DNA of 64,000 nucleotides, taken from the NCBI RefSeq assembly GCF_014635085.1, contig NZ_BMCH01000002.1, positions 186,001-250,000 of the forward strand, in the 5' to 3' direction. The position numbers and the translations under genes were made by a program. The DNA is from Asaia siamensis. GTDB taxonomy: Bacteria > Pseudomonadota > Alphaproteobacteria > Acetobacterales > Acetobacteraceae. Below, one piece after another: positions 8,638 through 17,174 of this stretch (within the stretch, counting starts at the first letter, position 1; the number at the start of each line of letters is the position of its first letter). The notes beneath the pieces are model-generated. The model was not told where the DNA came from. It saw only the letters and a program-made list of their open reading frames with translations, and searched no databases.

Positions 8638-10077
8638 TTATTTCATGCTCGATGTCAGGACCGGCGGGGCCAGCCAACGCTGTGCCATGGTCGGGTCGGC
8701 GGAAAACTGTGCCGAGAGCGCCTTGATCGCGGTGACGTCGATCGGTTCCGGCGGATGAAAGGAGACCGTCAGGCTATGCCCGGACGGCGCGAGCACAAAG
8801 GCGGGCAAGGCATCAAGACCGGGTGCCTTCTGGGCCATAAGAGCCAGTGGCAGGGCGAATGTACTTTTGAGTTCAGCGATGGATTGGCCGCGTAACGCAG
8901 CAATGCGCCCGAACAGATCATCGAGATTGGAGGCATCGTCGCGATAGGTAAGGCTCATGGAGATCAGCGTCGGCCCATGCTTCGGATCGGGCGTTACGAC
9001 GTTGGCGAGTTCCATGGTGGCTTCATAATCGAAGGATTTCGGTGTCGTACCCCTCATGGAAATGACACTTACATTGGTTTTGGTATCAGTTGTGGCGCTC
9101 TGCGTCAGAGTCTCGATGTGGATGCCATCAGGCATAAAAGGAGCCAGGGCATAGGGCTTGCTGAACTGGATCGTAGTATTGTTGAGCGTCCCTTCGCCAA
9201 GACGCTTGTCCCCCTCTTTCCACTGTCGCGACAGAAGCTTTTCGTACTGGAGACGCATACCCAGCAGAGCAATGCCGATATTCCTTGCCTCCGATTTGCT
9301 GGGAACTTCAGAAAGATCTCCTTGCGCCTTGAGGGCAGATAAAGACTTTGCCTCACCGGATATGTCTGATGGTACCCATTGTTCCACCAGAGCAACGGCG
9401 CGGGCATAGCGGATGCCGCTCTCGCGCAGATCGCCGATATCCAGAGCCAGGGGCCCCGTGGGTATTTTTGTCAGCGCACTAAGCCGTTGCGCCGGAAGGC
9501 TGTCTTCGGCGCATACAGCGTGGGCTTCGTGAACCATCCCGGAATTGCCATCATCATGGCCATAATTATCGACTGCCGCATTGGCGAGATTCAGGGCGCA
9601 GTGATCGGGTGTGCCGAGAGCGACGTCGCGAATCTGCCCGTGGCGGAAGTGGATTTGTGAAAGAGGCGGTAAGTCACTGACATCATGTTTCTCCCGGCTT
9701 ACGGGGGGCAGAAGCAGCTTGTTGAGCGTGAGTTCGCCGATCCTGCCGCTTACCGGCCCGCTGAGCGTGATGCCTTCTGCGTGGATTTTCGAAAAGCTCA
9801 GCCCTGTCGTCAGATATCCGCTGGGATTGTTGACTGTCAGCACATGCGCCGTGAGAGTCGTGCCACCCCGAATGAAGCGGGCATTCTCGAAACCGGCACC
9901 TCGTGCAAGGAAGCGTGGATAGGCGTGATCATATTCGAACCGGGCATCCGGGGGCAGGTTGGCCCTGAAGCTGGCGAGCGCGCGTTGCAGTTCGGCGCTG
10001 GATTCGTGACGCACGCCGATTGTGCCCAATCCGACAAGCACGAGGCAAAGGCCCGCGGCCAGTAAAGGTCTTTTCAC
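8638..10077 (-). CDS. DUF2125-like membrane-anchored protein
   Basis: A 479-residue protein with one N-terminal hydrophobic segment (MKRPLLAAGLCLVLVGLGTIGV) acting as signal anchor or signal peptide. The rest is a periplasmic-type domain of repeated beta strands, for example FENARFIRGGTTLTAHVLTV and IHAEGITLSGPVSGRIGELTL. This layout resembles the alphaproteobacterial DUF2125 family, which has no known function; I am only moderately sure of the family. It is the first gene of the five-gene operon that ends with manC, and the next start codon follows its stop by two bases. It may act in envelope assembly. The upstream 235 bp holds a palindrome and the rplM leader. Confidence 0.55.
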   Translation of the reverse strand: MKRPLLAAGLCLVLVGLGTIGVRHESSAELQRALASFRANLPPDARFEYDHAYPRFLARGAGFENARFIRGGTTLTAHVLTVNNPSGYLTTGLSFSKIHAEGITLSGPVSGRIGELTLNKLLLPPVSREKHDVSDLPPLSQIHFRHGQIRDVALGTPDHCALNLANAAVDNYGHDDGNSGMVHEAHAVCAEDSLPAQRLSALTKIPTGPLALDIGDLRESGIRYARAVALVEQWVPSDISGEAKSLSALKAQGDLSEVPSKSEARNIGIALLGMRLQYEKLLSRQWKEGDKRLGEGTLNNTTIQFSKPYALAPFMPDGIHIETLTQSATTDTKTNVSVISMRGTTPKSFDYEATMELANVVTPDPKHGPTLISMSLTYRDDASNLDDLFGRIAALRGQSIAELKSTFALPLALMAQKAPGLDALPAFVLAPSGHSLTVSFHPPEPIDVTAIKALSAQFSADPTMAQRWLAPPVLTSSMK

Positions 10078-10166
10078 GTCAGATCATCCCCACAAATACC
10101 GCTTCGACAGACAGCGTGCATGTTAGTCCGGCTTTGCAACAGGAACAATCTCGTGACTTTTTTATG

Positions 10167-10182
10167 CGGTATCATGATACCG
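10167..10182. promoter_or_regulatory. 16-bp perfect palindrome, candidate operator
   Basis: CGGTATCATGATACCG is a perfect palindrome. It sits between the divergent DUF2125-like gene (start 10077) and rplM (start 10313), about 90 bp from one and 130 bp from the other. A homodimeric repressor site is the simplest reading; no regulator is identified. Confidence 0.4.
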
Positions 10183-10189
10183 ATAATCA

Positions 10190-10215
10190 AAAAATGGCGG
10201 AAATCAGCCATTTTT
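10190..10215 (+). promoter_or_regulatory. Hairpin in the rplM upstream region
   Basis: AAAAATGGC at 10190-10198 pairs with GCCATTTTT at 10207-10215 across an 8-base loop. Located about 100 bp before rplM, it could be part of a leader that controls the ribosomal operon, or a terminator-like stem. Which one depends on the transcription start, which I cannot place. Confidence 0.35.
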
Positions 10216-10312
10216 CGCAAGGTGGTATGAGTCGAAAAAGCTTGACCTCAGGCGTTTGCGGTCTCATAAGGCGCCCCCAATACCAACACATGTTGCTGGA
10301 TCAGTCCGAACC

Positions 10313-10789
10313 ATGAAGACCACACCTTCGTTGAAGCCTGCAGAGGTGACGAAAGGCTGGACCCTGATCGACGCCGAAGGGCTCGTTCTTGGCCGCCTCG
10401 CCACCATCATCGCGACCCGCCTGCGCGGCAAGCACAAGCCCCAGTTCACCCCGCATGTCGATTGCGGCGACAACATCGTCGTTATCAACGCCGAGAAGAT
10501 CGTCCTGACCGGCAACAAGGTGGGCCAGAAGCTGTTCCACTACCACACGGGTCATCCCGGTGGCATCAAGGAGCGCACCATCACGCAGCGCCTCGAGGGC
10601 AAGAACCCCGGCAGCGTGATCGAGAAGGCTGTCGAGCGTATGATCACGCGCGGCCCGCTGCAGCGTGCCCAGATGAAGCATCTGTATGTCTATGCCGGTG
10701 ACAAGCACCCGCATGAAGGCCAGCAGCCGGTGAAGCTGGATGTTGCGTCCATGAACCGCAAGAACACCCTCAATGTGATCGAGGCCTGA
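10313..10789 (+). CDS. rplM: 50S ribosomal protein L13 (uL13)
   Basis: A 158-residue protein matching bacterial L13 along its length: [16 protein letters not shown] near the start, [22 protein letters not shown] in the centre, the [12 protein letters not shown] loop, and [14 protein letters not shown] before the C-terminus. L13 binds 23S rRNA early in large-subunit assembly. The start at 10313 gives the family length; the frame is open back to 10256, but that extension is not L13-like. It is followed after five bases by rpsI, the standard bacterial order. Confidence 0.97.
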   Translation: MKTTPSLKPAEVTKGWTLIDAEGLVLGRLATIIATRLRGKHKPQFTPHVDCGDNIVVINAEKIVLTGNKVGQKLFHYHTGHPGGIKERTITQRLEGKNPGSVIEKAVERMITRGPLQRAQMKHLYVYAGDKHPHEGQQPVKLDVASMNRKNTLNVIEA

Positions 10790-10794
10790 GAGAT

Positions 10795-11280
10795 ATGTCT
10801 GAAACTCAAGAGCGCACAGGTACGCTTCAGGACCTCGCCGGTATCGCTCCTGCCACGCAGGCTGCTCCGGTTCACGAAGTTAAGCGCGACGCACAGGGCC
10901 GTTCCTACGCAACCGGTCGTCGTAAGGACGCCACGGCTCGCGTATGGATCAAGCCTGGCAAGGGTGACATCATCGTCAATGGCCGTCCGGTCACGACGTA
11001 TTTCGCTCGTCCGGTTCTGCGCATGCTGATCACGCAGCCCTTCCTGCTGACCGATCGCTACAACCAGTTCGACGTGTATTGCACGGTCAAGGGCGGCGGT
11101 CTGTCCGGTCAGGCTGGTGCAGTGCGTCATGGCATTTCGCGCGCCCTGACCCATTATGACCCCGCTCTGCGTGGCATCCTGAAGGTTGCAGGCTTCCTGA
11201 CGCGTGACAGCCGCGTCGTCGAGCGCAAGAAGTACGGTCGCGCCAAGGCACGTCGTTCCTTCCAGTTCTCGAAGCGCTGA
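10795..11280 (+). CDS. rpsI: 30S ribosomal protein S9 (uS9)
   Basis: A 161-residue protein. The S9 core begins with [16 protein letters not shown] and ends in the diagnostic [17 protein letters not shown], where the last Lys-Arg reaches the P-site t[22 protein letters not shown] in the middle is also typical. There is an N-terminal extension of about 35 residues before the core, as in other alphaproteobacterial S9 proteins. The gene is co-transcribed with rplM and closed by the strong terminator at 11322-11357. Confidence 0.97.
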   Translation: MSETQERTGTLQDLAGIAPATQAAPVHEVKRDAQGRSYATGRRKDATARVWIKPGKGDIIVNGRPVTTYFARPVLRMLITQPFLLTDRYNQFDVYCTVKGGGLSGQAGAVRHGISRALTHYDPALRGILKVAGFLTRDSRVVERKKYGRAKARRSFQFSKR

Positions 11281-11321
11281 TTTCTGCCGGGGCTTCCGGC
11301 CCCGATGGAGATCATGTCTTC

Positions 11322-11357
11322 AAAAAAACCCGCCCCTTACGGAGGCGGGTTTTTTTT
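11322..11357 (+). terminator. Strong Rho-independent terminator of rplM-rpsI
   Basis: CCCGCC at 11329-11334 pairs with GGCGGG at 11344-11349, extended by A-T pairs on both sides, and is followed by eight Ts. The A-run on the left means it could also work in the opposite direction. Confidence 0.92.
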
Positions 11358-11760
11358 GTGTCTATTTTCTGAGTTTGTTAAATACGAACCCCAACATGCG
11401 CTACCTATAGTCACATAATCGCGATTTCCTGTTACAAACCCTGACGAGCACTGCCTGCAAAACCTTATGGGAAGGTCGCATTGAAGCCGAGATCGTAATG
11501 TATCGAATTTAGGTTCATAGCCCTGAACCTAAATTCGATTGTTTGCCTTCAGGTGACGCATATAGGGAGAAGCATCAATCATCGTTAACCGAAACTAATA
11601 ATCGAGAAAAAATAGGTTCTCACAAATCGTATTTCCTAAAGAAATTCGCTTTGAAAATTGTGGGATCTTTTCGATTTGAATGTGGAGGTTATGCGCTCCT
11701 GTTTCCACGGTTTTCGTGGCTGAAATTTCTCCCTGCGGACAATGGATGAGACATTAATTC
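11358..11760. other. 403-bp intergenic region upstream of the first Hint gene
   Basis: The stretch becomes AT-rich towards 11760 and holds the large inverted repeat at 11502-11539. A 68-codon open frame at 11543-11749 is present, but it has no ribosome-binding site and no recognisable protein pattern, so I do not call it a gene. The Hint gene promoter is expected here. Confidence 0.6.
11502..11539. repeat. Perfect 16-bp inverted repeat
   Basis: ATCGAATTTAGGTTCA (11502-11517) and its exact complement TGAACCTAAATTCGAT (11524-11539) flank the six bases TAGCCC. It lacks a T-tract, so a standard terminator is unlikely. A large operator or an RNA hairpin in the leader of the Hint gene is possible. 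Confidence 0.85.
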
Positions 11761-14700
11761 ATGACTACAACGATCAGTGGCGTATGGAGCGCGGTTCTCG
11801 TAAACGGCAAGACCGTGTACCAAAGCGGTGCATCCGTTATTGACGGGCCGGTCTCTCTGGGGGGCAATTCTCCGCTTCTCTATGTCACGAGCGGCGCGAT
11901 AGTTACAGGCCTCACGTCACCCTTGTCCGGTTATTCGGCGGAGTGGGGAAGCGCCATTGTCCAGAGTGGCGGGACCCTGCAGAACTCAACGCTGCAGACC
12001 GTTGTCGCGATCATAAGTTCCGGTGGTGTACTGCAAGACAACACCCTGAATCATACGGGTGATAAAATATCCGCAGGCGGGATAGTCAGGAACAACGTCA
12101 AATATAATGGTGGAGATCTCTCGGCTGCACAGGGTGCACAGATTAATAACCTGTCGATCAGCCAGGGTAGTTCGCTTCTGAGTGGTGCTATTTGGTCCGG
12201 CGGCACCGTGCTGTCGGGTGGAATCGTCAGCGCGACAAGTAATAGTCTTGTCACCAAAGCTTTGGTTTCGAGCGGCGGACAAATCCAGATCCTTTCAGGA
12301 AGCACCGCGCAAGGTGTGCTGACCTCGGGAACGGGGCTCGGAAATGCCGTAAACGGTATTCAGGGATCGCTCATCCTGAGTGCCGGCGGCACAAGCTTTA
12401 ATGCCGTAATCCAGGGCGGGTATATGGCAGTGCAAGGGACAGGCGCTCTGTCTCAGAGTGCTTATATCACCTCAAATGGCTGGCAAGATGTAGGCTCGAA
12501 CAATAATGGCGCGACGGGCGGCGGCACTGCATCCGCCACAACGCTGATCAATGGTGGTGCGCAATTCGTCAAAGGGGGGACTGCGGTTGACACTTATGTG
12601 TCTTCTGGCGGTTTGCAGGAAGTCTCGGCAGGAGGGCAGGCCTCTGGCGGAACAGTTTTCTCAAATGGAAAACTGCAAGTCTATGCGGGTGGCACCGGCA
12701 CTAACAATGTGGTTCTTGCAGGCGGGCAGGCGAACATATGGGGTGTTGCTCAGGCTTCCAATGGTTTGGCATCCGGACTCACAATCCAGAATGGCGGTTC
12801 TGCGGTCAGTCTGAGTGGCGGAAGACTGACCGCTCTCTCTTTGATGAGCGGGGGGCGGGCTATTGTTTCGTCAGGCGGTTCTATCGACCAGTCTGTCCTC
12901 TCCGCAGGTGGGCAGGTGCGGATTCAGTCTGGCGGCACGGCATCCCAGCTGACAGCGTTGGGCACCGGTTGGTGGAGTTATAGCGCGGGTGCCGTTTTGG
13001 TAGGGTCTGGTGGCACTGCGCTCAACACTGTCTTGTCGGGTGCCTATCAGGCGGTCCAGGGGCAGGGCGCCTATACGGAGAATACGCTGGTCACGAATAG
13101 TGGCTGGCAGGATGTCGGCCTCAATTCATTTGATGGATTGTATGGCGGCGGTATCGCCTCAGGCTCTGTTCTTGTGAGCGGAGGCAAGCAGTTTGTCAGT
13201 GGCGGTACGGCCCTGACAACCATGATCTCTGCAGGTGGCACCCAGACGGTCATGCTGCGAGGCGTGACCTCGGGCACGATTACGGCTTCTGGCGGTACGA
13301 TGGCTGTGCTTTCTGGTGGCACAGCCTTCAATGCCAGTGCAGTGACCGGTGCGGTGGCGACGGTGTCGCAAGGCGGCACGGCTGCTGCTTCCGGAGGTGT
13401 TGCCTCAGGAATTGTCATCCTGAGCGGTGGGTCAGCTCTTGGTCTTGGCAATGGCCGGATGACGGGCTTTACAGTGCAGGGCGGTGGCCAGGCTGTTGTC
13501 TCATCCGGTGGCACCATGGATAACAGTGTGTTGTCCCTGGGCGGACAGGCGCGGATTCAGTCCGGCGGCACGGCATCACAGCTGACAGCCATAGGTAATG
13601 GCTGGTGGGGTACTGGCGCTGGTGCCGTTTTGGTAGGGTCTGGGGGCACTGCGCTCAACACTGTCTTGTCGGGTGCCTATCAGGCGGTCCAGGGGCAGGG
13701 CGCCTATACGGAAAATACGCTGGTCACGAATAGTGGCTGGCAGGATGTCGGCCTCAATTCATTTGACGGATTGTATGGCGGCGGTATCGCCTCAGGCTCT
13801 GTCCTTGTGAGCGGAGGCAAGCAGTTTGTCAGTGGCGGTACGGCCCTGACCACCATGATCTCTGCAGGTGGCACCCAGACGGTCATGTATGGTGGTGTTG
13901 TGTCAGGTTCTGTCGTGGCCTCAGCAGGCTTCATGACAGTTCTCTCAGGAGGGACTGGTTACAACGCTAATGCGTTTTCGGGTGGGCGTGTGGTTGTCGC
14001 GAGTGGGGGCACTCTTTCTGGCGGTATCATAGCATCGGGAGCAACTCTGAGCGGCTCCGCAGGTGCTCTTTGGGGAGGTAATCTCAAGGTTGGAGGATCT
14101 ATCTCCGGAGGCAGCATTGTCTCAAAGGGGGTCGCAGAAATTTCGTCGGGGGGAACAGCGCGTGATTTGTTCGTTGCGTCTGGGGGCTCGCTTCAGGTCG
14201 ACGCCGGGGGGACGCTGACTGGTCTCGCCAATCTTGCCGCCGGTGGGATTGCAACACTCGACGCGAGTGCTGGGGGAACCGTCAATCTTGGCGGAAACGG
14301 ATTCAGTCGTCTCACACTGACTGGAACGACTAGCCCGTCTTCGATTATTTCGGGCTTCAACGGTACGTCGCCCGGCTCTTCGGACCAGATCGTACTACGC
14401 GATGTGCCCAAGTCGGATATACTCGGGCTAACATATCCTGACGCCGATCATGTCAAATTTCTCCTGACGGGTAATCGCTCCCTTGTCCTGAATATTCCAG
14501 GCGTGAAAAATTTTGGGTTCGATCTCTCAGAAGGATCCGGAAATTCGACTGTTTTTTCCGTATGCTTCCTGTCTGGCACGATGATTCGTACCCCTGATGG
14601 AGAGCGCGCGATTGAGACGTTGTCCGCAGGTGATGCCGTTCATGTTTATCACAAAGGCTGCGTCGAAACCCAGAACGTCATTTGGGTGGGATATCGTTCG

Positions 14701-15567
14701 ATCACGGAAGAGGATAGCGCCAGCTACGACATTACGGATTATCCGGTGCGTATTGAGGCTGAAGCGTTTGGGGGCGGGATGCCTTACAAGGACCTGCTGG
14801 TAACCCCAGAGCATTGCGTTTTCATAGCTGGCAACCTTGTTCCGGTTCGTATGCTCGTGAATGGCCGGAGCATACGGCACGATACGAGCCTGAAAACTTA
14901 TAGTTATTACCATATCGAAACAGACTGCCATTCAGTAGTCATGGCTGATGGGCTGCTCTGTGAAAGTTATCTGGACTCGGGAAACCGGCATGATCTCGCA
15001 GCTCGATCATGGGTGGATGCGCCGCTGTCCGTCGTTTCCGGCATGTCGGGAAAACATCGGATGGCTGCACCGCTCTGCGTATCACGAGCCTTCGTCGAGC
15101 CGATCTGGAAAGGGCTGGCTCGTCGCGCCGGACAAGTCTGCGACGCGAGAGACATAAGGCACATCGATCCGATGTTCCATCTGTCTACGGAAGATGGTCA
15201 TATCATGGAGCCTCTCCGCGTGGCTGGTGATCGTTATATCTTCCAGATTCCAGGGCATTATGGGGCCGTTTATCTCTGCTCTCGTGCTGCGCGTCCGAGT
15301 GATGCGGTCGGACCCTATGTTGATGATCGTCGGCAGCTAGGCGTCCTGATTGGGGCAGTAACCCTCTACGATCCCTCCTCGACCCAAGAAATCGACGTCC
15401 GTGATTTCCTTCATGCAGCGCGGGGATGGCATGCCGCGGAGAACGGTCAGTTAAGATGGACGAGCGGCAGGGCGTTTTTGCCACTGGACACGCTCAAGGA
15501 TGCGGGGATGCGTATCCTGGCTGTACAGATCGTTGCGGGTGGTCCCTACCATTCTGCCACTCACTGA
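11761..15567 (+). CDS. Large SGG-repeat protein with C-terminal Hint domain
   Basis: A 1268-residue protein. Residues 1 to about 870 are short beta-helix-type repeats built on SGG, SAGGT and GGTA motifs, like AIDA-type adhesin passengers. Within this part a module of about 210 residues occurs three times (marked by GWQDV), two copies being almost identical. Residue Cys935 opens a Hedgehog/intein-type Hint_2 domain (CFLSGTMIRTPDGERAI), with the TxxH motif at Thr1015-His1018 (VTPEHC). A further C-terminal region has SRAARPSDAVGPYVDDRRQLGV and RWTSGRAFLPL. No signal peptide and no beta-barrel are visible, and no terminal His-Asn splice motif is seen after the Hint domain. N-S acyl shift self-cleavage is therefore plausible and full splicing is not. 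The ATG has only a weak ribosome-binding site. Confidence 0.85.
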   Translation: MTTTISGVWSAVLVNGKTVYQSGASVIDGPVSLGGNSPLLYVTSGAIVTGLTSPLSGYSAEWGSAIVQSGGTLQNSTLQTVVAIISSGGVLQDNTLNHTGDKISAGGIVRNNVKYNGGDLSAAQGAQINNLSISQGSSLLSGAIWSGGTVLSGGIVSATSNSLVTKALVSSGGQIQILSGSTAQGVLTSGTGLGNAVNGIQGSLILSAGGTSFNAVIQGGYMAVQGTGALSQSAYITSNGWQDVGSNNNGATGGGTASATTLINGGAQFVKGGTAVDTYVSSGGLQEVSAGGQASGGTVFSNGKLQVYAGGTGTNNVVLAGGQANIWGVAQASNGLASGLTIQNGGSAVSLSGGRLTALSLMSGGRAIVSSGGSIDQSVLSAGGQVRIQSGGTASQLTALGTGWWSYSAGAVLVGSGGTALNTVLSGAYQAVQGQGAYTENTLVTNSGWQDVGLNSFDGLYGGGIASGSVLVSGGKQFVSGGTALTTMISAGGTQTVMLRGVTSGTITASGGTMAVLSGGTAFNASAVTGAVATVSQGGTAAASGGVASGIVILSGGSALGLGNGRMTGFTVQGGGQAVVSSGGTMDNSVLSLGGQARIQSGGTASQLTAIGNGWWGTGAGAVLVGSGGTALNTVLSGAYQAVQGQGAYTENTLVTNSGWQDVGLNSFDGLYGGGIASGSVLVSGGKQFVSGGTALTTMISAGGTQTVMYGGVVSGSVVASAGFMTVLSGGTGYNANAFSGGRVVVASGGTLSGGIIASGATLSGSAGALWGGNLKVGGSISGGSIVSKGVAEISSGGTARDLFVASGGSLQVDAGGTLTGLANLAAGGIATLDASAGGTVNLGGNGFSRLTLTGTTSPSSIISGFNGTSPGSSDQIVLRDVPKSDILGLTYPDADHVKFLLTGNRSLVLNIPGVKNFGFDLSEGSGNSTVFSVCFLSGTMIRTPDGERAIETLSAGDAVHVYHKGCVETQNVIWVGYRSITEEDSASYDITDYPVRIEAEAFGGGMPYKDLLVTPEHCVFIAGNLVPVRMLVNGRSIRHDTSLKTYSYYHIETDCHSVVMADGLLCESYLDSGNRHDLAARSWVDAPLSVVSGMSGKHRMAAPLCVSRAFVEPIWKGLARRAGQVCDARDIRHIDPMFHLSTEDGHIMEPLRVAGDRYIFQIPGHYGAVYLCSRAARPSDAVGPYVDDRRQLGVLIGAVTLYDPSSTQEIDVRDFLHAARGWHAAENGQLRWTSGRAFLPLDTLKDAGMRILAVQIVAGGPYHSATH
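12988..13254 (+). repeat. Internal 267-bp direct repeat, copy 1
   Basis: This segment of the Hint gene recurs 633 bp downstream with five mismatches that I counted by eye. It encodes GAVLVGSGGTALNTVLSG through GGTQTVM. The weaker similarity extends upstream of 12988 (IQSGGTASQLTA in both). Confidence 0.9.
13621..13887 (+). repeat. Internal 267-bp direct repeat, copy 2
   Basis: Second copy of the segment at 12988-13254, offset exactly 633 bp (211 codons), so recombination between the copies would delete or add a module in frame. The mismatches are single bases and nearly all silent. Confidence 0.9.
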
Positions 15568-15590
15568 GAAGCGCCATTTCAGGATCGCGG

Positions 15591-15614
15591 AAAGCTGAAT
15601 CGGCCTCAGCTTTT
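15591..15614 (+). terminator. Probable terminator of the first Hint gene
   Basis: AAAGCTGA (15591-15598) pairs with TCAGCTTT (15606-15613) over a 7-base loop, followed by a short T-run. It lies 24 bp after the Hint gene stop. The U-tract is short. Confidence 0.5.
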
Positions 15615-15875
15615 GCATTCTGACTGAGGTCTGCTGCTGGACCGGCAGTATTTCTCTCGGACTGCGCATTCATGCTTGGCGCATGCAGTTGGAATGATGC
15701 CGCTTTGGTGAGTGGCTTGGCGCCGTGTTGCGCGCGGCAGCCATAAAGATGCTACGCGACCCAATCGGCAAATATGCACCTGATATATTAATTATAATTT
15801 CGTTGGATCGACCTCGTTATGAAGCATGATCGTTGCCAAAACCAAATTAGGCTACGGGCGTCAAAGAGGGTAGAC

Positions 15876-16820
15876 ATGAATATAGAAGGTTTTGACATCG
15901 AGCCGCATAGTGCGATGAAAAACATGAAGTTGAGATACTTCCGTGTTATTGAAGAGATATTCAATGCTCAGTCTCTTGTTGGCGCTTCATCGAAACTGAA
16001 TCTTACACCTACGGCTGTCTCAAAAGCTTGTCTGGAAGTGGAGAATATACTGGGTGTAAAGCTTTTTACGCGTTCCAATTCAGGCATGATGCCGACTGAA
16101 ATCTGCCAATCAATCGTTGAAACCAGTCGTATTATAAAGGCCGAACTTGAGAAGCTCGCCCATAAGGTCAATGAATTCAAAGAGATCAGGACTGGCACCG
16201 TGAATATCGGCTTCCAGGCTCCGGCTTTGGAGAAGCGCATAATGAGTGGGATTGCGCAACTCAAGACAAAAGATGCGGCACTCAAGATACGGATTGTCTA
16301 TCGTGAAAGACCCTATCTTCTGGATATGTTGGAAAGCGGTGATCTTGATTTTGCTTTTGTTGATTTTTTTCAGCTCAATCAGAATAAAAGCTTCGATATG
16401 AGTGTTATGCATCGCGATAACTGCTTTGCAGCATCACGTGAATCTTCAATGTCTATCCCCGAATTGCTTGAGGGCTGGGAAGAAAACAGGAAAAAACTCT
16501 GGATACTGCCAGTAAGAGGTGTGGCTTTGAGAGAGCGTTTTGATGCGACCCTATCCGCCCGCGATCTGCAGCCACCCAATAATATTATAGAATATAATTC
16601 ATCTGTCGGATTGGAGGATTTATTTGTCTGCACGAACGGATGGGGTATTTTGCCTCTTTATGCTGTGCCAATAATAGAAAAATACATAATATTAAATGAT
16701 CATTACGATATGCTGGAAGAGATGAAGCTGGAGAGTGGTCTTGTGTGGATGAAAAACCATACGCGCACGCCTCACATTGAAGAGGCAATTGGAATGTTTT
16801 TGAATAACCAGACGGATTAG
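15876..16820 (+). CDS. LysR-type transcriptional regulator
   Basis: A 314-residue regulator. The N-terminal winged helix-turn-helix (about residues 14-75) contains LRYFRVIEEIFNAQSLVGASSKLNLTPTAVSKACLEVE and LGVKLFTRS, the typical LysR DNA-binding pattern. The rest is an effector domain starting with GTVNIGFQAPALEKRI. The start at 15876 is supported by GAGGG seven bases upstream; the frame is open back to 15819. The gene and its promoter are clearly AT-richer than most of the window, with many AAT, ATA and AAA codons, which suggests horizontal acquisition. It follows the Hint gene by about 300 bp in the same direction, but the hairpin between them makes an independent transcript likely. Target genes are unknown. 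Confidence 0.85.
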   Translation: MNIEGFDIEPHSAMKNMKLRYFRVIEEIFNAQSLVGASSKLNLTPTAVSKACLEVENILGVKLFTRSNSGMMPTEICQSIVETSRIIKAELEKLAHKVNEFKEIRTGTVNIGFQAPALEKRIMSGIAQLKTKDAALKIRIVYRERPYLLDMLESGDLDFAFVDFFQLNQNKSFDMSVMHRDNCFAASRESSMSIPELLEGWEENRKKLWILPVRGVALRERFDATLSARDLQPPNNIIEYNSSVGLEDLFVCTNGWGILPLYAVPIIEKYIILNDHYDMLEEMKLESGLVWMKNHTRTPHIEEAIGMFLNNQTD

Positions 16821-16850
16821 TAGGAGCATTTTCATGATAATAATGATCTA

Positions 16851-17033
16851 TTATTTTGCCTCAGATAGACCCTTTTTTTCTCGGCAAAAATCAGAGCAGT
16901 AACGCACATTATCCCAGTCTCGCTCCCATTTTTTTCGCCAGGTAAAGGGTCGTCTACATACCGGGCATATCTTCGACGGGAGGTTGGCCTTGTCCGGCCT
17001 TGACGGCGCTGGTCCTTTGCCTCGACTCATCAT
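16851..17033 (-). CDS. DUF2256 zinc-ribbon-like small protein
   Basis: A 60-residue basic protein matching DUF2256: [34 protein letters not shown]. The CPVC and CSDFC pairs look like a four-cysteine zinc site. The family is widespread and uncharacterised. The start may be either of two consecutive Met codons (17033 or 17030). It converges on the LysR gene. Confidence 0.88.
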   Translation of the reverse strand: MMSRGKGPAPSRPDKANLPSKICPVCRRPFTWRKKWERDWDNVRYCSDFCREKKGLSEAK

Positions 17034-17174
17034 GTATCCTTTCGGTGCTGCTGTTTTTCTGACAACGCAACACGGCAGTCGTGTTTCATTCCCTCATGCA
17101 GAAGGAACCCCGCTTCGCTTCACGCGCTTGCCAAAGGATTTCTGATCCGGTCACGCAATCGCGAGGAATGCGCC

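Noticed and set aside
11543-11749. 68-codon open frame before the Hint gene
   Set aside because: No ribosome-binding site and no recognisable protein pattern.
13071-13517. Long proline/threonine-rich minus-strand open frames over the SGG repeats
   Set aside because: They mirror the Gly/Ser codon repetition of the sense gene, recur at each repeat copy and have no initiation signals.
12000-14300. Repeated units suggesting a CRISPR array or tandem satellite
   Set aside because: The repeats are long, in frame with the Hint gene and encode SGG beta-helix units; there are no short identical repeats with unique spacers.
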